11,128 nucleotides of DNA from Sutterella sp. UBA1442 (GCA_002329575.1 DCTK01000116.1:6901-18028); one strand, 5' to 3'. Positions 1-7,679 are shown, counted from the first letter of the stretch. The notes: a model not told the origin generated them from the sequence alone. Made by a program: numbers and translations.

Positions 1-647
1 TGCTCATAGTCCGTTGCTTCCACCAAACCGGCTTGATATCGCCACTGCGTTAAATTTTTAGCTTCCTCGTAGCTCTTGACACTGTCTTTCGCAATTTCCA
101 GACGTCTTTGGGCCAAGCGTAGCTGGATATATTGGTTGGCAACCTCGCTTGTCATAGCACTTTTCACATCTTCAAGTGTCAATTCGGTTGCCTTTGACTC
201 TGCTAATGCAGCCCTGTGCTCAGAAATGTTACGCCCGCCAAAACTCAGTGACCAATTGGCTGCCGCTCCGGCGTTATAGCTTTGCGTAGCCTCATCGTCG
301 CGACGATTTTCAGAACCTTCCCCGCTTAAGGTTGCACCGGGCAAAAGCGATGAGCCCGTACGCGTTACCGATGCTCGAGCCGAACGCAAATTGGCCTGAG
401 CAACCGCAATATCGGTGTTATTTTTCAGCGTTGCCTCTACAAGGCGATTAAGCGACTCATCGTTCCAAGATGCCCACCATTGGGCTGGAGCAACACGTAA
501 TTTTTTCGCATCGACTTCGCCCTCGCCTTTAACCCAATTGTCAGACAGCAGTGCACTTTGCTGCGCATTCATTTCCACAGGAGCGACTGCACACCCGCTC
601 AATAGCATTGCAGCAATTACTGCTAGGGTTAATGTGTGCTTTTTCAT
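1..647 (-). CDS. NodT/OprM-type outer-membrane efflux lipoprotein, N-terminal part (runs off the window)
   Basis: Partial gene open at the left edge: 215 codons from ATG at 647, against roughly 450-500 residues for the family. It should be the trimeric outer-membrane channel of a tripartite (RND or MFS type) efflux pump. Residues 1-19 form a lipoprotein signal (MKKHT, hydrophobic core, LLSGC) with the lipid-modified Cys at 19 and Ala at +2, which favours outer-membrane sorting. The mature start is followed by the family pattern APAQWWASW around residue 52, then NRLVEATLKNNTDIAVAQAN and long polar helices of the TolC coiled-coil barrel, including VANQYIQLRLAQRRLEIA. Only a weak GGA precedes the start. 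It is divergent from a response regulator, so the gap may carry shared control. The pump's periplasmic adaptor and inner-membrane genes would lie left of the window. Family assignment is firm; substrate is unknown. Confidence 0.9.
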   Translation of the reverse strand, partial: MKKHTLTLAVIAAMLLSGCAVAPVEMNAQQSALLSDNWVKGEGEVDAKKLRVAPAQWWASWNDESLNRLVEATLKNNTDIAVAQANLRSARASVTRTGSSLLPGATLSGEGSENRRDDEATQSYNAGAAANWSLSFGGRNISEHRAALAESKATELTLEDVKSAMTSEVANQYIQLRLAQRRLEIAKDSVKSYEEAKNLTQWRYQAGLVEATDYE

Positions 648-656
648 GACAAATCC

Positions 657-712
657 AACATGTTACCTTAGTTTAAATTTTGGCAAGAATGAATGTAACA
701 TTGCGCCAAAAT
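657..712. promoter_or_regulatory. Cluster of inverted repeats upstream of the efflux gene (candidate operator region)
   Basis: Several perfect inverted repeats overlap here. AACATGTT is a palindrome at 657-664. ATGTTAC (660-666) is mirrored by GTAACAT (695-701). AATGTAACATT (692-702) is an 11-bp palindrome with one central base. ATTTTGGC (677-684) is mirrored by GCCAAAAT (705-712). The cluster lies 10-65 bp before the efflux gene's ATG, where its promoter and operator should be. I see no clear sigma-70 promoter on the minus strand. An operator role is inferred from symmetry and position; AT-rich DNA gives some short palindromes by chance. Confidence 0.4.
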
Positions 713-723
713 CCCGTAAAATT

Positions 724-751
724 TTGAAAATTGCAATTTTTCAGTGATAAT
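724..751 (+). promoter_or_regulatory. Sigma-70-like promoter for the response regulator, with a palindrome in the spacer
   Basis: TTGAAA at 724-729 and GATAAT at 746-751 are separated by 16 bp, a good -35/-10 pair reading toward the response regulator. Between the two boxes sits the perfect 14-bp palindrome AAAATTGCAATTTT (727-740), overlapping the -35 box, where a bound repressor would block polymerase. The implied transcript start near 758 would leave a leader of about 135 nt before the gene. That leader holds a small hairpin, GAGTG (815-819) and CACTC (824-828) around a TTTT loop. Promoter call is by motif only. Confidence 0.45.
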
Positions 752-894
752 CAGTTTGTAAATAACGCTGGAAAAATTCGCAAGGTTCTTCTCGACATTT
801 TTCCTACTTCTATCGAGTGTTTTCACTCATCTTACTTTTTTATTGGTTCACAAGTCGGTATCATTGCTGACTTTGTTTCATAAATCGACTATTG

Positions 895-1578
895 ATGCAC
901 CCGAAAATTCTGATCTACAGACACGACGATGTGGTCGAGGCACTGATGGCGGACTTCCTGGTTTTCTGCAACTATGAAGTCTGGCCGGCTTATTGCCGAG
1001 AAGACGCGTTGTTAGACATTAAAGATCAAGATTTCGACATTGCCATTTTCGATTTAACGACTCTGGAAGATCTTGAGCTCGTTCAAGCTGCTCAATCTAT
1101 CAAACCTGAACTTGTTGTTTTGGCACTGACCGATGAGCACGACTCCACTCTTGTCAAAGAGGCCTCTTTGCCGACAGATCAAACACTTGTCACGCCTTTG
1201 CCTCTTGTCAAAATACTTCGACGTATTAAGACATTACTGGAGAAAAAAGAAGCCGACAGGCTCAACTCTCGTGAGCCCATTATTTACGGTTCTCTGTATA
1301 TAGACATCCCCAATGTTCAGGCGCGTTGCGGCTCTGTGGAGCTTAACCTCACACAAACCGAATTTACGCTTTTAATGCTTTTGACTCAGCAGGCTGACAC
1401 GGCTGTCTCTAAGGACGAAATTTACCCCAAAGTCCTCGGCCGACCGCGCGGACAATACGACCGGGCCATCGACGTGCATATCTCAAGTGTTCGCCACAAG
1501 TTACAACAGGCCGGTTGCCAAGACATCGTCATCGAAAGCGTTCGCGGAGTCGGCTACAAACTGAAGAAGTCTTTTTAA
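895..1578 (+). CDS. OmpR/PhoB-family response regulator with a degenerate receiver domain
   Basis: 227 residues, normal length for the family. Residues about 1-115 are a receiver-like domain and about 127-225 a winged-helix DNA-binding domain (LNLTQTEFTLLMLL, then AIDVHISSVRHKL and ESVRGVGYKL), which is fully canonical. In the receiver the phosphoacceptor-type Asp53 (AIFDL) and the Thr79 switch residue (LALTD) are present. The acidic pair that binds Mg2+ is replaced by Arg9-His10 (ILIYRHD instead of the usual ILVVDDD), the invariant Lys before Pro is Thr100 (LVTPL), and the MPGxDG loop is missing. Phosphorylation may therefore be lost or altered. ATG at 895 is preferred; an in-frame TTG precedes it at 892, and neither has a clear ribosome site. 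No histidine kinase is adjacent. It may control the divergent efflux gene, which is inferred from position alone. Confidence 0.88.
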   Translation: MHPKILIYRHDDVVEALMADFLVFCNYEVWPAYCREDALLDIKDQDFDIAIFDLTTLEDLELVQAAQSIKPELVVLALTDEHDSTLVKEASLPTDQTLVTPLPLVKILRRIKTLLEKKEADRLNSREPIIYGSLYIDIPNVQARCGSVELNLTQTEFTLLMLLTQQADTAVSKDEIYPKVLGRPRGQYDRAIDVHISSVRHKLQQAGCQDIVIESVRGVGYKLKKSF

Positions 1579-1741
1579 CTTCGGGATTTCCCTTAATTTA
1601 CCCCATTTTTTTCGCTAAATCACGTCAATTTTGCGATTTTTATCAAATCCCCTTGCTTTCGTTGCCCAGGCTTAACGGAAAAGGCGCACAATAGAACTGT
1701 TGCGTTTTTGTTTTTTCCGAATATCCATAAAGGGGAACATT

Positions 1742-3793
1742 ATGAGTCAATATCCGGTTGAAAACCTCCGTACTGTAGCGTTGGTGGGGCACGGCTCCAC
1801 AGGTAAAACGACATTGTTGGAAGCCCTCCTTTATCGCAACGGTGTAATTAAAGAAGTTGGCACGGTCGAAAAAGGTAATACAGTCAGTGACTTCGACCCG
1901 ATGGAAAAAGAAGTTAAACACTCCCTTCGCACCACTGTCGCTCATTTAAACGCTCAGAAAGACGACGGCACTCCTGTGCGAGTCTTTGTTCTTGACACCC
2001 CGGGGTATCCGGATTGTGTAGGCCAAGCCTTGGGAGCCTTGGATGCCGTAAAAACCGTCTGCGTAGTCGTGGATGCCACCAAGGGCGTGGAACTGATGAC
2101 TCGCCGTATGATGGAGTGGGCAAAAGAACGAAATCTTTGCCGCATGATCGTCGTCAATAAGTTCGATCAACCCGATGTTGACCTTGAAAAGTTGCTCGCA
2201 GAATTGCGTGAAGCCTTCGGCGACGAAGTTTTGCCCTTGAACCTACCCAACAAAGATCGCACCCACGTTATTGACTGCTTTGATAACGATAAGGGTGAGG
2301 CTTACTTTGCATCCGTAGAGCGCGTGCACCAAGCGTTCATTGAACGTGTGGTGGAAATGGATGACGAAACGATGGAGCGCTACCTTGAAGAAGGGGCCGT
2401 TGACCCGAGGACACTACATGCTCCGCTTACAAAAGCCTTGCGTCTCGGTCACATCATTCCTGTGTGCTACACGTCTGCGAAAAACCTCATCGGCATGCGT
2501 GACTTGATTAAAGTTTTCGTTCGTCACTTGCCCAATCCGACCGAAGCGAACGCTCCGCTCTTTTATCGCGCCGACGGTTCCGAATACATGACGTTCCCCG
2601 ATGCGAGCCGTCCCGTTCTGGCTCACGTCTTTAAAGTGGTCAACGACCCGTTTGTTGGCAAGATCGGTTTGTTCCGTTTGCATCAAGGTCGTATTACCAA
2701 AGATTCAACCCTTTTCGTTGACGACGGTAAGAAGCCCTTTAAGATCACCAAGCCACTCATGCTTCAAGGCAAAGACACCTTGGAAGTCGATGAAATGAAT
2801 CCGGGCTACATCGGCGCCGTCGCCAAAGTCGATGACATTGTCTACGGCAGCGTTCTGCATGACGCCTCGATTGAAGGCACGGTATACATGAAGAAACTGA
2901 ACTTCCCGAAACCGATGTTCGGTTTGGCCGTCAGCCCTGCTCGTCGCGGCGACGAAGGTCGTATGTCCGAAGTGCTCGAAAAAATGATTAGCGAAGATCC
3001 GACGCTTGAAGTTGAGCACGATACGGTTATGAATGAAACGGTCTTGCGTGGTTTAAGCGAACAACATATCCGCACGGTCATTAAACGTATGGCCTTGCAA
3101 TTTAAGCTCGAAGTGCAAACCCGCACACCTCGCGTACCTTATCGCGAAACAATCAGTGCTCCGGCCGAAGGTCATGCACGCCATAAGAAACAAACGGGCG
3201 GTGCCGGACAATTCGGTGAAGTATTCCTTCGTGTCGAACCCTTGCCGCGCGGCGCAGGCTTTAAGTTTGTTGACCAAGTCAAGGGCGGCGCTATTCCGTT
3301 TAACTTGATTCCTGCCGTTGAAAAGGGTGTTCGCGAAGTGCTCGATACCGGGTTCGTTGCGGGCTATCCGATCCACGACATTCGTGTGACTGTCTACGAC
3401 GGTAAGTATCACCCGGTCGATAGTAAGGAAGTGGCCTTCGTTGCTGCCGGCCGCAAAGCCATGCTTGAAGCATTGGCTAACGCTCAACCGCAATTACTTG
3501 AACCCATCGTACGCATCGAAATTCTCGTACCCGATAACTTCATGGGCGATATCACGGGTGACTTGGCAAGCCGCCGTGGTCAAGTCAGCGGCACTGAAAA
3601 CTTAACGGGTGGCATGATGTTGATCACGGGCCGTGTGCCATTGACAGGCCTTGACGGCTATGCCAATCGTTTGAATGCCCTTACACAAGGCGCAGGCAGC
3701 TACTCTATTGAATTGGAAGCCTATGAGCCGGTACCGGCATCCGTCCAAGCGGACTTGGCTAGCAAGTACCAACGCAAGGCCGAAGAAGATTAA
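1742..3793 (+). CDS. EF-G-like translational GTPase (EF-G2/FusA2 type)
   Basis: 683 residues with the full EF-G domain order. G motifs: P-loop GHGSTGKTT (16-24), DTPGY (85-89), NKFD (139-142) and a TSA-type G5 near 256. Domain IV is marked by KKQTGGAGQFGEV and GKYHPVDSKEVAF, and domain V by VRIEILVPDNFMGDITGDL. It departs from canonical EF-G in the family's usual way: the P-loop is not AHIDAGKTT, and the catalytic His of DTPGH is Tyr89, as in the EF-G-like branch. A mycobacterial EF-G2 of this branch has been reported to bind GTP without ribosome-stimulated hydrolysis, so this is probably not the main translocase and its role is uncertain. Start is ATG 1742, preceded by a strong AAAGGGGA site; an in-frame upstream extension lacks one. 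It is followed by a strong terminator and appears monocistronic. Confidence 0.93.
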   Translation: MSQYPVENLRTVALVGHGSTGKTTLLEALLYRNGVIKEVGTVEKGNTVSDFDPMEKEVKHSLRTTVAHLNAQKDDGTPVRVFVLDTPGYPDCVGQALGALDAVKTVCVVVDATKGVELMTRRMMEWAKERNLCRMIVVNKFDQPDVDLEKLLAELREAFGDEVLPLNLPNKDRTHVIDCFDNDKGEAYFASVERVHQAFIERVVEMDDETMERYLEEGAVDPRTLHAPLTKALRLGHIIPVCYTSAKNLIGMRDLIKVFVRHLPNPTEANAPLFYRADGSEYMTFPDASRPVLAHVFKVVNDPFVGKIGLFRLHQGRITKDSTLFVDDGKKPFKITKPLMLQGKDTLEVDEMNPGYIGAVAKVDDIVYGSVLHDASIEGTVYMKKLNFPKPMFGLAVSPARRGDEGRMSEVLEKMISEDPTLEVEHDTVMNETVLRGLSEQHIRTVIKRMALQFKLEVQTRTPRVPYRETISAPAEGHARHKKQTGGAGQFGEVFLRVEPLPRGAGFKFVDQVKGGAIPFNLIPAVEKGVREVLDTGFVAGYPIHDIRVTVYDGKYHPVDSKEVAFVAAGRKAMLEALANAQPQLLEPIVRIEILVPDNFMGDITGDLASRRGQVSGTENLTGGMMLITGRVPLTGLDGYANRLNALTQGAGSYSIELEAYEPVPASVQADLASKYQRKAEED

Positions 3794-3812
3794 TTCTGTG
3801 AGCTGAAACTCT

Positions 3813-3843
3813 CGGCCGACTGCAAAGTCGGCCGTTTTCTTTT
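3813..3843 (+). terminator. Rho-independent terminator after the EF-G-like gene
   Basis: Perfect 9-bp stem CGGCCGACT (3813-3821) and AGTCGGCCG (3826-3834) closed by a GCAA tetraloop, followed by TTTTCTTTT. It lies 20 bp after the stop codon and separates the EF-G-like gene from aspS. Confidence 0.93.
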
Positions 3844-3886
3844 GCAGCAGAAACGTGATGGGCAACAAAAGCCGACACTTTCAGGC

Positions 3887-3892
3887 TAAAAT
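3887..3892 (+). promoter_or_regulatory. Candidate -10 box for aspS
   Basis: TAAAAT lies 52 bp before the aspS start and downstream of the terminator, so aspS needs its own promoter about here. No convincing -35 box is found 16-18 bp upstream, so the call rests on the -10 match and position. Confidence 0.3.
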
Positions 3893-3943
3893 AGCTCGGT
3901 TATCTGTTGGGATCATTCCCTTTAATATGTATTGGGAGCATTT

Positions 3944-5740
3944 ATGCGCACCGAATATACCGGTCTTATCAATGAGAAGTTCATTGGCCAAACGGTGACC
4001 CTTTATGGTTGGGCTCACCGCCGCCGTGACCACGGCGGTGTTATCTTTATCGACTTGCGTGACCGCGAAGGTCTTTTGCAAGTTGTTTGTGACCCGGACA
4101 ATCCCGAGGTCTTCCAAACCGCTGAATCCGTTCGTAACGAATACTGCTTGAAAGTCGTGGGCCTTGTTCGCGCCCGTCCCGAAGGCACCAACAATCCGGA
4201 CTTGATCTCCGGTGGCGTTGAAGTGCTTTGCCGCGAACTGGAAATTCTCAATAAGTCCGAAACGCCTCCGTTCCATCTCGATGATGAAAACTTGTCTGAA
4301 ACGACGCGTTTGACTTACCGCGTGCTTGATTTGCGTCGCTTGTACATGCAACGTAACCTCAAGTTGCGTTACAAGACCGCATTGGCCATTCGCAACCACT
4401 TGGATAAGCAAGGTTTCATCGATATCGAAACTCCGATGTTGACGCGTAGCACCCCGGAAGGCGCTCGTGACTACTTGGTTCCGAGCCGTGTCCACGACGG
4501 TCACTTCTACGCTTTGCCGCAATCTCCGCAGCTCTTTAAGCAATTGCTCATGATTGCAAACTTTGACCGTTACTATCAAATCGTCAAGTGCTTCCGTGAC
4601 GAAGACTTGCGTGCTGACCGCCAACCTGAATTCACGCAGGTTGATATTGAAACGTCGTTCTTAAACCAAGAAGAAATTCGCCAAATCATGGAAACCATGA
4701 TCCGCGACGTCTTCAAGGAAACGATCGGCGTAGAGCTGCCCAATCCGTACCCGGTGATGACCTGGCACGAAGCCATGACTCGATTTGGCTCTGATAAGCC
4801 TGATTTGCGCATTAAGGGTATTGAATTGCGCGAAATCACCGAAATGGCTAAGACCAGCGAATTCAAGGTCTTCCGTTCTGCTACTGAATTGCCCGACGGT
4901 AAAGTCGTGGCTATGAACGTTCCTCACGGCGGCTCTTTGCCCCGCTCGGAAATTGACGCTTACACGGAATTCGTCAAGATTTACGGCGCCAAGGGCTTGG
5001 CTTACATCAAGGTCAATGAAAAGGAAAAAGGCCGCGAAGGTTTACAAAGCCCGATCGTTAAGAACCTTTCTGACGAATTGATCGCCCATATCTTAGAACT
5101 CACGGGTGCTCAAAACGGCGACGTGATTTTCTTCGGTGCAGACCGCGCCAAGGTTGTGTATGACTCTTTGGGCGCTTTGCGTTTGAAGATCGGTCACAGC
5201 GATTTCGGTAAAAATAACGGCTTATACGAAGAAGGCTGGAAGGCCTTGTGGGTGGTGGACTTCCCGATGTTTGAATATGACGAAGAAGAACACCGCTGGG
5301 TTGCCTGTCACCATCCGTTCACGATGCCCAAACCCGAACATATCGATCTTTTGAGCACCGATCCGGGTAAGTGCATGGCCCAAGCCTACGACATGGTCTT
5401 AAACGGCTGGGAAATCGGTGGCGGCTCCATCCGTATTCACCGTGCCGACATTCAAAGCAAGGTATTTAGTGCCTTGAATATCGGACCGGAAGAAGCTCGT
5501 GCCAAGTTCGGTTTCTTGCTTGATGCTTTGCAATACGGTGCTCCTCCGCACGGCGGTATCGCGTTCGGCTTGGATCGTATCGTCACGATCATGGCCTCGG
5601 CTCCGTCAATTCGCGACGTGATTGCCTTCCCGAAGACTCAACGCGCTCAATGCTTGTTGACGAACGCTCCGGCTCCCGTCGATGAAAAACAATTGCGAGA
5701 ATTGCACATCCGTTTGCGCAATCCACAACCGGAACACTAA
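3944..5740 (+). CDS. aspS: Aspartyl-tRNA synthetase, bacterial type, probably non-discriminating (Asp/Asn)
   Basis: 598 residues, the usual size of bacterial AspRS. It charges tRNA(Asp) with aspartate in the cytoplasm. Order: N-terminal OB-fold anticodon domain (about 1-105), class II core with motif 1 ([20 protein letters not shown]), [11 protein letters not shown], motif 2 ([16 protein letters not shown]) and motif 3 ([10 protein letters not shown]), with the bacterial GAD insertion in between (about 290-415). His30 in [10 protein letters not shown] and Gly81 in RPEGTN match the residues tied to relaxed tRNA(Asn) recognition in Pseudomonas AspRS; E. coli AspRS has Leu and Lys there. It therefore probably also makes Asp-tRNA(Asn), which GatCAB would amidate. 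Start ATG 3944 has GGGAG five bases upstream; the 4-codon TTG extension from 3932 would run through that site. It is convergent with the lipoprotein gene that follows. Confidence 0.97.
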   Translation: MRTEYTGLINEKFIGQTVTLYGWAHRRRDHGGVIFIDLRDREGLLQVVCDPDNPEVFQTAESVRNEYCLKVVGLVRARPEGTNNPDLISGGVEVLCRELEILNKSETPPFHLDDENLSETTRLTYRVLDLRRLYMQRNLKLRYKTALAIRNHLDKQGFIDIETPMLTRSTPEGARDYLVPSRVHDGHFYALPQSPQLFKQLLMIANFDRYYQIVKCFRDEDLRADRQPEFTQVDIETSFLNQEEIRQIMETMIRDVFKETIGVELPNPYPVMTWHEAMTRFGSDKPDLRIKGIELREITEMAKTSEFKVFRSATELPDGKVVAMNVPHGGSLPRSEIDAYTEFVKIYGAKGLAYIKVNEKEKGREGLQSPIVKNLSDELIAHILELTGAQNGDVIFFGADRAKVVYDSLGALRLKIGHSDFGKNNGLYEEGWKALWVVDFPMFEYDEEEHRWVACHHPFTMPKPEHIDLLSTDPGKCMAQAYDMVLNGWEIGGGSIRIHRADIQSKVFSALNIGPEEARAKFGFLLDALQYGAPPHGGIAFGLDRIVTIMASAPSIRDVIAFPKTQRAQCLLTNAPAPVDEKQLRELHIRLRNPQPEH

Positions 5741-5761
5741 TCGTCAATTGATACGATAGTG

Positions 5762-5786
5762 AAAGGGGCGCCTCAGTGCCCCTTTT
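5762..5786. terminator. Hairpin between convergent aspS and the BamE-like lipoprotein gene
   Basis: 8-bp perfect stem AAAGGGGC (5762-5769) and GCCCCTTT (5778-5785) with an 8-nt loop, 21 bp after the aspS stop. The T-run is only four bases on the plus strand and three on the minus strand, so termination may be modest. Its place between convergent genes fits a shared bidirectional terminator. Confidence 0.7.
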
Positions 5787-5806
5787 GCTTATCTGCGTCT
5801 AATCTT

Positions 5807-6310
5807 TCAAAGTCCGATTTGCCAGAATCCGTCATTTTCCCAGGGATCTTGCGTCACAGCCGTTTCAGTAACAATTCCCTGTGTGTCAAATTGCACCCAA
5901 AAGGCTTGGTTATAACCGCCAACGTCTTCAAATCGATACATAAAGGCCGTCTCTTTTTGAAGTCTGAAGTCATACTCTTGAGCACACTTCCCAAACATCT
6001 GATAAACATCGGCCTTGGTGTGCTTACCCACTTGCACCAACGCGAAATGCTCTTCATTGAGTGCTCTTTCATGTTTTACAAAACGGCCATTCTTGTCAAA
6101 ATAAAGCCAATAGACTTCCATACCGAACGGTTGATGGGAGTAGACCAAAATGTAGCCGCCATCGGCTAACGTCATTTTCGAGTCAGGCGCACCGAGCTCG
6201 GTGACAACGGAGTCACCACTTTGTCCGACCTCAAGCAAATCCGGGTGAGCACAAGCGGCCAACAGTGAACAAGCACTGACTATGACTAAACTTTTGATGA
6301 GTCGAGACAT
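5807..6310 (-). CDS. Lipoprotein with two BamE/SmpA-like repeats
   Basis: 167 residues. Residues 1-20 are a lipoprotein signal ending in LLAAC with Cys20 and Ala at +2, so outer-membrane attachment is expected. The mature part looks like two copies of the BamE (SmpA/OmlA) fold pattern. Repeat 1, about 25-83: LLEVGQSGDSVVTELGAP, then YWLYFDKNGRFV. Repeat 2, about 90-155: LVQVGKHTKADVYQMFG, then FWVQFDTQGIVTETAV. BamE itself has one copy and helps assemble outer-membrane proteins; this protein is therefore a relative rather than BamE, and its role is unknown. ATG 6310 is chosen because the signal starts there and GGGGA lies just upstream; a 19-codon N-terminal extension would spoil the signal. 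A possible -10 box TACAAT (6349-6344) suggests its own promoter; the exporter gene ends 77 bp upstream. Confidence 0.8.
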   Translation of the reverse strand: MSRLIKSLVIVSACSLLAACAHPDLLEVGQSGDSVVTELGAPDSKMTLADGGYILVYSHQPFGMEVYWLYFDKNGRFVKHERALNEEHFALVQVGKHTKADVYQMFGKCAQEYDFRLQKETAFMYRFEDVGGYNQAFWVQFDTQGIVTETAVTQDPWENDGFWQIGL

Positions 6311-6387
6311 ATTGATTCCCCAGTGTTCAATTGCGATATATCTATTGTAGGCTTGTGTTCCGAACAATGCCGTTACGGTTTGTCAAT

Positions 6388-6993
6388 TTAGCCTCCAATG
6401 GGCAAGAGCAACACAGCGCAATACACCAGCAGTAGCGCAAGGATCGTGTTAAAAAATTTAGCGTGCATTGAGAAAAGGTATCGGAATACAGAGCCAAAAG
6501 CCGACCATAAAAGCGTGCAGACAAAGCCTACAAAAGCTAAGAAAAAGGCAAACGCACTTAGAATCAAATACTGTCCGCTGAAATGTGGCAAGACATAAGC
6601 CTGCATCGACATAATGCCGTAAATGTAAATTTTGGCGTTGACAAACTGCAGCAGAAACCCTGTCCAAAAAGCACTGTCAGAGCCTTTTCTTTCAGACCCC
6701 GACTCCCAATCGCCGGACGAACTGCGAAAGGTTTGCCAAGCAAGCCACAAAATATAGAGAGCCCCCAAAATTTGCATCGGTGTCATTAAAACAGGAATCC
6801 ACTCGCTAACCGTTGCTGTCAGTACCGTGCAAATCAGCATGACAATTGAGAATCCGGCCAAAATACCAAAATTTAACGGCAAAGCTTGCCGAAATCCTTT
6901 CTTTGCACTCTCTGTCAACGACAGCAGATTATTGGGGCCAGGCGTAATGGCTGTAATAAAAACATAAATGGCAAAAGCTAACCAGTGGCTCAT
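6388..6993 (-). CDS. LysE/RhtB-family exporter, EamB-like (cysteine/O-acetylserine type)
   Basis: 201 residues, normal length for the LysE superfamily of small inner-membrane amino-acid exporters with about six membrane segments. The family signature ITPGPNNLL is at residues 16-24 in the first membrane segment. FLLQFVNAKIYIYGI and the C-terminal ILALLLVYCAV closely resemble my memory of E. coli EamB (YfiK), which exports O-acetylserine and cysteine. The substrate is inferred from that likeness only; another amino acid or metabolite is possible. Start ATG 6993 places the TPGPNN motif at the usual distance. The gene is divergent from an XRE-cupin regulator across 71 bp, an arrangement that usually means local control of the exporter. 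A TATAAT match on the minus strand (7049-7044) could be its -10 box, but no good -35 box is present. Confidence 0.88.
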   Translation of the reverse strand: MSHWLAFAIYVFITAITPGPNNLLSLTESAKKGFRQALPLNFGILAGFSIVMLICTVLTATVSEWIPVLMTPMQILGALYILWLAWQTFRSSSGDWESGSERKGSDSAFWTGFLLQFVNAKIYIYGIMSMQAYVLPHFSGQYLILSAFAFFLAFVGFVCTLLWSAFGSVFRYLFSMHAKFFNTILALLLVYCAVLLLPIGG

Positions 6994-7020
6994 AGTTAAT
7001 CCATTATTTTGTTAAAATTT

Positions 7021-7064
7021 AGCAATATCGTGCTCGTTAATATATTATATTTTTAGTGCAATAT
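7021..7064. promoter_or_regulatory. Exporter/regulator divergent control region with repeated GCAATAT
   Basis: The AT-rich gap holds AGCA-N6-TGCT (7021-7034) and two direct copies of GCAATAT (7022-7028 and 7058-7064), the second ending at the regulator's ATG. These are candidate binding sites for the XRE-cupin protein. A minus-strand TATAAT at 7049-7044 lies between them. The repeats are short and could be chance in AT-rich DNA. Confidence 0.3.
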
Positions 7065-7622
7065 ATGAACATTTCGTCTGTTTTATCCAAGAACGTTAAA
7101 AATATCCGACAAAAACGTGGCCTTACTTTGGATCAGGCCGCTTCGGCTTGTGCAATCTCGCGCAGCATGCTGGCACAAATCGAAAAGGGATCGGTTAACC
7201 CTACTATTTCAATGATTTGGAAAATTGCCGGCGGTCTCAAAGTCCCGTTTGCAAGTTTGGTAGAACAGGATAGTAGCGAACCCGAAGTCGTTCGAGCAGT
7301 TGACATCACACCCCTAGAGGCCGACCAGGGGCGTTACCTCAATTTCCCGATTTTTGGTTTTGATGAGAAAAGACTCTTTGAAACTTACCGAATTGTCATT
7401 AAACCTCAAGGCTCTTTGCGCTCGCAGGCTCACCCGAAAGGCGCCCAAGAATTCATCACTGTTTTTGCTGGGCAAGTCCGAATTTCAACTGAGACAGAAT
7501 CATTTGAACTTACCGCTGGCGACAGTCTTCGATTTTGCGCCGATCAGGCCCATGGCTATGACAACATTGGCAACGGCGATGTTCAAATGAGCATGATTAT
7601 CGTCTACGACAAGCCCCAATAG
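7065..7622 (+). CDS. XRE-cupin transcriptional regulator
   Basis: 185 residues from ATG 7065. Residues about 9-65 are an XRE-type helix-turn-helix (IRQKRGLTLDQAASACAIS, then SMLAQIEKGSVNPTISMIW). Residues about 105-180 are a cupin_2 domain with HPKGAQEFITVFAGQV and a later AGDSLRFCADQAHGY, the two beta-barrel motifs that would hold a small-molecule effector or metal. The layout matches the SutR/PuuR-like class of one-component regulators. GTG at 7056 is an in-frame alternative start three codons upstream; neither start has a visible ribosome site, so a leaderless or weakly led message is possible. It probably controls the divergent exporter and perhaps the MFS transporter 57 bp downstream; both are inferred from position. 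The ligand cannot be read from the sequence. Confidence 0.9.
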   Translation: MNISSVLSKNVKNIRQKRGLTLDQAASACAISRSMLAQIEKGSVNPTISMIWKIAGGLKVPFASLVEQDSSEPEVVRAVDITPLEADQGRYLNFPIFGFDEKRLFETYRIVIKPQGSLRSQAHPKGAQEFITVFAGQVRISTETESFELTAGDSLRFCADQAHGYDNIGNGDVQMSMIIVYDKPQ

Positions 7623-7633
7623 AGGCTTTTTTT
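7611..7633 (+). terminator. Weak terminator overlapping the regulator's stop codon
   Basis: AAGCC (7611-7615) pairs with GGCTT (7624-7628) across an 8-nt loop containing the stop codon, followed by a run of seven T (7627-7633). The 5-bp stem is short, so readthrough into the MFS gene is plausible. Confidence 0.45.
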
Positions 7634-7679
7634 GACAATCGGGATACAATTATCGGCATTGAATCCTCACCGTTTTACC

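Noticed and set aside
415..747. Plus-strand open frame opposite the efflux gene start
   Set aside because: Antisense to a clear lipoprotein signal region and continuing into the AT-rich regulatory gap.
1583..1612. Possible terminator after the response regulator (GGGATTTCCC then a T-run)
   Set aside because: The stem is only three or four base pairs with a tiny loop and the T-run is 14 bp away; not convincing.
3881..4624. 247-codon minus-strand open frame opposite aspS
   Set aside because: It lies wholly antisense to aspS and its own leader; the long frame follows from aspS codon use and the product resembles no family.
5759..6169. 136-codon plus-strand frame
   Set aside because: Begins in the terminator hairpin and is antisense to the BamE-like lipoprotein gene, which has a signal peptide and a ribosome site.
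6381..6386. TTGACA on the minus strand as a -35 box for the BamE-like lipoprotein
   Set aside because: The nearest good -10 box (TACAAT, 6349-6344) is 31 bp away, too far to pair with it.
7632..7637. TTGACA as a -35 box for the MFS gene
   Set aside because: No acceptable -10 box lies 15-19 bp downstream; it overlaps the T-run of the regulator's weak terminator.
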